Below are positions 6,037 through 9,916 of a DNA stretch of 9,916 nt, piece after piece (position 1 is the first letter of the stretch; every line of letters starts with the position of its first letter). The notes below the pieces were generated by a model. It worked only from the letters and a program-made list of their open reading frames with translations. It had not been told where the DNA came from and did no database searches. Made by a program: the position numbers and the translations under genes. The stretch is from the NCBI GenBank assembly GCA_964495465.1, contig CAZBWE010000079.1, positions 1 through 9,916 on the forward strand, in the 5' to 3' direction. The stretch is from CAZBWE01 sp964495465 (GTDB lineage: Bacteria; Planctomycetota; Phycisphaerae; Sedimentisphaerales; Anaerobacaceae).

Positions 6037-7380
6037 TCACCATCGGCTGGTCTGTTCCGTTGAATCCACTGCCTTCATTGCTTCTTTAACCGCTTCCGGC
6101 ATAATTTCATCGTAGCCCTTTTTGTTGAAGATGTACTCACAGAAAATGTTCAGTTCCACAACAGCATCCTCACCATAACGATAATAATTATGGTCCGGGT
6201 CGGTACGGTCGATAGACCTCATCTTACATTCCAAAATCGTTATCTGGTTGTGTTTGAAGTTCTGCTGCTCCTCATCCCCTGAAAAACCTGAGAATTTATG
6301 CTCCTTGGCACTACAAAGCTCCTGCATAAACGGTAAAACCGATTTTGCACGAACTACAACGATGACATTGAAATGTATAACATCAATATGGTCGTTGCAG
6401 ACTCTGCCCGTGCAGGATTCTATAAGCGCTTTTTCAGGTGATAAGATATAAACAGGCCTGCTGTCAGTCGTCGTTGCGTCAGCCGAAGAACGCCTTTCCC
6501 CATACGGACTTCCGTAACTTCTACCTCTGCCCCTACCCATATCGAAATTCACGCTCAGAAGTCTTTTTACCGGTGACCCGGCTACACCGGAGGCCGGACT
6601 TTTTGAGCCAGCATTGCATGCGTTTATTGTGTCGAAAACATCCTCGATGACCCAATAAGCTAACTGGTAATACCAGCAATCTTCAACGGCCTTTTTTATT
6701 TCAACGTTATATTGATATTCTTTCCAGTATTCGTATCCGCTCAAGTCAGCAGGATTAGCATAAAAGGAAATTGATTTCGCTCTCTCTCGGCAAATCTCAT
6801 CCACTATCTTACTTTCAACCTCGCCGAGACTGAGACTTGACCGTCCCGATGACCTTCCTGTAAAATCTCTGTCACCGTAGTAAATGCTGCCTCTGCCCGT
6901 CTGCAATCTTAACGATGAGCTTTCCAATTCTCTCTGCAACTCTTCAACTGTCGGACAATCACGTGCGCCTGCATTAGCAAACAGCTGCTCCACTACGGTG
7001 CGATACGCCTGGCCAAACTCCTTGAATATCATCATCGAGGTACCTCTTGGCTCGGGAAATATCTTATAACTTAACAGTTCCCTTTGAGTACTCCGCATAG
7101 ATAAAAGTGCTATTTGGTTAGCATCGTTTGCATAGACCAACTGGTTCTCTTTCTGCCTTTTCCATTGGTCGCGAGAAACGACGCTTGTGCTGAGGGATTT
7201 AATTTGTCTGCCCATTTTCGAAATGCTCTCATCCTCCATGCGTTTCTTCAGCTTACTGCTCATCAACTGTGTGGGTATAAAAAGTATAACGGCAACCAGC
7301 GCCAATATAATTGGCAAAAGCAGTACCGAATTACTCTTAAGAATACTTAGTTTTTGAAAAATACCTTTAGGAAAATTCAT
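6037..7380 (-). CDS. Single-pass membrane protein, possible PilO/GspM- or Amuc_1100-like platform component
   Basis: The 447-residue protein has a basic 18-residue cytoplasmic tail, one membrane helix (about 19-37) and a helical stalk (about 42-100). An alpha-rich middle (115-260) is interrupted by RG/S/Y-rich segments (161-186 and 281-308). The C-terminal region (about 333-435) alternates strands and helices: DVIHFNVIVVVRAKSVLPFMQEL, then ITILECKMRSI, then AVVELNIFCEYIF. This is compatible with the ferredoxin-like fold of PilO/GspM and with Akkermansia Amuc_1100, also encoded near a PilM; that homology is from memory and unverified. Placement directly after pilM fits the PilN/PilO position. 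Nine cysteines lie outside the membrane helix, unusual for a predicted outer domain. ATG at 7380 is preceded by GGTGA (7387-7391) with a 6-base spacer. The gap from pilM is 66 bases. Confidence 0.8.
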   Translation of the reverse strand: MNFPKGIFQKLSILKSNSVLLLPIILALVAVILFIPTQLMSSKLKKRMEDESISKMGRQIKSLSTSVVSRDQWKRQKENQLVYANDANQIALLSMRSTQRELLSYKIFPEPRGTSMMIFKEFGQAYRTVVEQLFANAGARDCPTVEELQRELESSSLRLQTGRGSIYYGDRDFTGRSSGRSSLSLGEVESKIVDEICRERAKSISFYANPADLSGYEYWKEYQYNVEIKKAVEDCWYYQLAYWVIEDVFDTINACNAGSKSPASGVAGSPVKRLLSVNFDMGRGRGRSYGSPYGERRSSADATTTDSRPVYILSPEKALIESCTGRVCNDHIDVIHFNVIVVVRAKSVLPFMQELCSAKEHKFSGFSGDEEQQNFKHNQITILECKMRSIDRTDPDHNYYRYGEDAVVELNIFCEYIFNKKGYDEIMPEAVKEAMKAVDSTEQTSRW

Positions 7381-7394
7381 TTTGGTTCACCAAA
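7381..7394 (-). promoter_or_regulatory. Hairpin holding the ribosome binding site of the 447-residue gene
   Basis: On the minus strand TTTGG-TGAA-CCAAA forms a perfect 5-bp stem with a 4-base loop ending directly at the ATG of 7380. The binding site GGTGA (7387-7391) lies across stem and loop. This could lower translation unless ribosomes or a factor open it. The structure is seen; regulation is inferred, and a 5-bp stem is weak. Confidence 0.35.
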
Positions 7395-7446
7395 CTTATT
7401 TCATTGTTTGCCTAATCTTATCCTTTCAACCTCAAAACCTCAGTGA

Positions 7447-9723
7447 TTAATCTTCGAAAACGCCCTTAATTTCCCGTTTTGTCCTGGTGCGCTGGGGTGT
7501 CGTGCGCGTACCGGAGACGGGGGTGGCACGATATCCGTCAGATTCCACAGACACGGCAGATGCACTGGAGGTTTGAGGGGCATTTTCCCAGATGAATTTT
7601 GCATTTAATATAAACCAATGGTCATTGACCTGGTAAAGGGGCTTACCATTGATGTCGAGCTTCGGCTTTCCATCGGCTCCCAATACGGCAACTCTGCCGA
7701 TAATTTCTTTTGTCATAGGGTCTATCAACACCTGCCCAGCACTACCATCGGCAGCCGGTCTGACATCCACAACACCTATTCCTGCGGGCATCTGCGCATC
7801 CCAGCTTACAGGTTGTATTGTGAGCATAAAATGTTGAGGAACCTCGCTTTTCTTGTATAGCTCAAACGGACAATTCCCATCAACTACATCATCAAGGTGC
7901 ATCAGCCGGGTGACAAATCCCCATTTATCGGGACTATTTTCCACTCCGGGAGGGTCCATCAATTCACCCAACTTTTCGTAAGGACTGTAACCGGTTATAG
8001 TCACCACAAATCCTGGTTTCGTTTGCTCCTGAGTTTCGACCTGACTTGCTCCTGTGGAATATGTCGGACGATACATTGATCTTGATCCTACACCGCCCCT
8101 GCCTCCGTAGTCATCATCATACTCTCTACCTCTGGATTTTGAAATTCTTCGGCTTCTCATACTCATATCAGCTTCGCCAAACTGAGCACTCTCTATATCA
8201 CTTGTGAAGAAAATTGACATATCGGTTACGAATATCTGCTCTCGTTTCTTTCGCGGAACCTCCAGAATAGTCCCCACATCCGCATTATCAAAGGCCTCAC
8301 AAAGCTTCTTCTGTTCCGGGTCGGGATTGTTGCTCACATTCGGCAAAGCGGAAAATATGGTCTGCTGCAACAACGGAACAACATCCCGGTATTTGAAGGG
8401 CTCAAGCTCCTTGTTTATAATCTCTTCATAACTGGAACCTTTTCGTTCCTCTTCTGCGAGCTTGTCACGTGCATCCTGTGCCTCTCTGATTACACTGCTG
8501 ATTCTTCGTCGAATCTCCTCATTTTTGCTATAACGGATGCTGTCAAAGCTCGTAGCGGCCAGGCAGACAAGCGATACAGCAAGCAACACGCCCGCTGCAA
8601 GAGTAAAATGTTTTGCCTTACTCGACCAGGCCATTGAACGCGCAATACTACGGGGCAGCAGGTTACTCTTTATCTTTGCCAAGCCCAAACCCTGCAAGGC
8701 AAGTCCATAAACAATTCCGAAGTCGCAGACATTCTCATGAAACTTCGCCGGAGAGGCACCTGTGCTTATAGCAAGCTTCTTAAACGAATCGGGCCTTTCG
8801 ACGGGTATCTGGAGGGTCTGCTGAATATATTTCAACAGGCCGCGTAGTTTTGTTCCTCCGCCTAACGCTATAATCCTTATAAGTTTGGTATTGGGATTAG
8901 AACTATTATAAAAACCCAGCGACCGCTGGATTTCAGAGGCCAAATCAGTAAAAACAGGTCTCATCGCCTGGAATATCTGCCTGGCGTATTTGCTCACCGG
9001 AGCCGTACGTTTAAGTTTTTCTGCTTTTTCAAAATTAAGTTTGAACGTATTTGCTATCGCCTTGGTAAACGTATTACCGCCTATCAGGATGCACCTCTGC
9101 CAGACCGTTGACTTCGTGCAAACAACCAAATCAGTGTTGTCCGCACCAATATTTATGACAACGGCTGCCTGGCTGTCAGATTTAATCAAATCAGAACGGT
9201 CATACAGCGCGTAGTTATATAGCGCCATCGGTACCATCTGGACATAGCCGACCTGTATGTTTTCTCTGCTGAAATACTCCAATTCGGAATCAACAACCTC
9301 ATTCTTTATAGCAAAAATTCCCACCTTCGTTTCGGGTCGGCCTTCCTCCGTCACAAGCTGCCAATCCCATTGCACATCATTTATATCGAATGGAATCTGC
9401 TGAACCGCCTCAAACTTGACTATTTCAGGAATGCGTTTCTTTTCGACAGGAGGCAGGTTCACAAATCGAGCAAAGCTGTTCTGACTCGGCACGGAAATTA
9501 TGACATCTTCCCCGCTCAAATTGTGATTACTTACAAATTTGCGCAAACTTAGTGCAACCAGCTCTTCCTTTTCCGCAGGCCTTACATTGTCGCCCGTGAG
9601 TATCTTTCCGTGCTGGATATTGTCGAATCCGACTACCTCAACAACCCCGCGTTCTGTAGTTAAACGTAATGCCTTAAGGGAGTTATTGCCTATATCAATT
9701 GCCCAGACAGCACCTGCCGCCAT
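7447..9723 (-). CDS. pilM: PilM-type actin-like ATPase fused to a PilN-like membrane and outer region (GspL-like architecture)
   Basis: Residues 1-345 are a PilM/actin-fold ATPase: DIGNNSLK (10-17) is the first phosphate loop, VVINIGADNTDLVV (188-201) the second, and ALGGGTKLRGL (286-296) the nucleotide-binding glycine segment. PilM is a cytoplasmic ring protein of type IV pili that binds the N-terminal INLLP peptide of PilN. Here KSNLLPRS (352-359) follows in the same chain, then a membrane helix (about 373-393), a charged coiled coil (396-430), an Arg/Tyr/Gly-rich insert (521-562) and beta/alpha domains to residue 758. Ordinary PilM is about 350 residues, so this is a fusion with PilN-like topology, comparable to GspL of type II secretion. 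No separate pilN follows. ATG at 9723 has a strong GGGAGG (9730-9735) with a 6-base spacer. It is the first gene of its block, behind a promoter and a terminator. ATPase identity is firm; pilus versus secretion role is open. Confidence 0.92.
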   Translation of the reverse strand: MAAGAVWAIDIGNNSLKALRLTTERGVVEVVGFDNIQHGKILTGDNVRPAEKEELVALSLRKFVSNHNLSGEDVIISVPSQNSFARFVNLPPVEKKRIPEIVKFEAVQQIPFDINDVQWDWQLVTEEGRPETKVGIFAIKNEVVDSELEYFSRENIQVGYVQMVPMALYNYALYDRSDLIKSDSQAAVVINIGADNTDLVVCTKSTVWQRCILIGGNTFTKAIANTFKLNFEKAEKLKRTAPVSKYARQIFQAMRPVFTDLASEIQRSLGFYNSSNPNTKLIRIIALGGGTKLRGLLKYIQQTLQIPVERPDSFKKLAISTGASPAKFHENVCDFGIVYGLALQGLGLAKIKSNLLPRSIARSMAWSSKAKHFTLAAGVLLAVSLVCLAATSFDSIRYSKNEEIRRRISSVIREAQDARDKLAEEERKGSSYEEIINKELEPFKYRDVVPLLQQTIFSALPNVSNNPDPEQKKLCEAFDNADVGTILEVPRKKREQIFVTDMSIFFTSDIESAQFGEADMSMRSRRISKSRGREYDDDYGGRGGVGSRSMYRPTYSTGASQVETQEQTKPGFVVTITGYSPYEKLGELMDPPGVENSPDKWGFVTRLMHLDDVVDGNCPFELYKKSEVPQHFMLTIQPVSWDAQMPAGIGVVDVRPAADGSAGQVLIDPMTKEIIGRVAVLGADGKPKLDINGKPLYQVNDHWFILNAKFIWENAPQTSSASAVSVESDGYRATPVSGTRTTPQRTRTKREIKGVFED

Positions 9724-9768
9724 AATAAACCTCCCAGTTTATATTGCATATTGCCTTAATCCTCTACT

Positions 9769-9777
9769 ATTATAGCA
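9769..9777 (-). promoter_or_regulatory. Extended -10 promoter of the pilM block
   Basis: TGC followed by a perfect TATAAT (minus strand; -10 at 9769-9774, TG at 9776-9777) forms an extended -10 element. The best-spaced -35 position, TGGAAT at 9792-9797, is weak, as is common for extended -10 promoters. Transcription would start near 9762, about 39 bases before the pilM ATG, and the element lies after the terminator of the preceding gene. Confidence 0.65.
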
Positions 9778-9835
9778 TATATGCTTTGCCAATTCCACAA
9801 ATTTCTGCTGTTCATATACCACCCCCATACGAGCG

Positions 9836-9868
9836 AAAAAAAGCCGGCAGAATTTTAAAAATGCCGGC
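9836..9868 (-). terminator. Rho-independent terminator of an upstream off-window minus-strand gene
   Basis: On the minus strand GCCGGCA (9862-9868) pairs perfectly with TGCCGGC (9843-9849) across a 12-base AT-rich loop and is followed at once by seven T (9836-9842). The T-run is on one side only, giving a minus-strand direction. It should end transcription of a gene to the right. Minus-strand stops at 9896-9898 and 9877-9879 are candidate ends of that gene, but the 48 visible bases cannot decide the frame. Confidence 0.85.
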
Positions 9869-9916
9869 CTCGTAGTTCAATATGTCCGTTTTGACTTATT
9901 CAAGGTCGGATTTGAG

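Noticed and set aside
9869..9916. C-terminal end of an upstream gene
   Set aside because: Each of the three minus frames reaches a stop within the 48 visible bases; the terminator implies a gene to the right, but the frame and product cannot be chosen.

Overview
All coding content lies on the minus strand and falls into two co-directional blocks, read from high to low coordinates. The organism looks like a bacterium of moderate GC. A bacterial V-type ATPase operon next to a large PilM-type platform protein with lineage-specific extensions fits the PVC group, probably Planctomycetota and perhaps Phycisphaerae. That placement is inferred from gene content and family memory, not from a marker gene.

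Block 1 (about 9868 down to 3872) looks like the inner-membrane platform of a type IV pilus or type II secretion-like machine. It opens after a rho-independent terminator of an off-window gene (9836-9868) and has its own extended -10 promoter (9769-9777). The first gene (7447-9723) is a 758-residue PilM actin-like ATPase domain that continues through a PilN-like NLLP motif, one membrane helix and a large extracytoplasmic part, so it resembles a PilM-PilN fusion or GspL architecture. It is followed by two single-pass membrane proteins of 447 and 660 residues (6037-7380 and 3872-5854). The first is compatible with a PilO/Amuc_1100-like role; the second I do not recognise. All three carry Arg/Gly/Ser/Tyr-rich disordered inserts on the predicted outer side of the membrane. 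Between the second and third genes lies a compact structured element built of nested inverted repeats (5929-5987), with a further 9-bp inverted repeat beside it (5986-6015).

An AT-rich gene-free stretch (3492-3871) separates the blocks. It holds a good sigma70-like promoter (3526-3554) just upstream of block 2.

Block 2 (3485 down to the left edge) is the start of a V/A-type ATPase operon in the order G/H-like stalk subunit, I (a), K (c), E. This matches the Enterococcus hirae ntpF-I-K-E order, so C, F/G, A, B and D should follow beyond base 1. The proteolipid K keeps every residue known to bind Na+ in E. hirae NtpK, so a sodium-translocating enzyme is likely. Block 2 would couple ion flow to ATP, and block 1 would assemble a surface or secretion filament. 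No sequence feature shows a functional link between the two blocks beyond adjacency.
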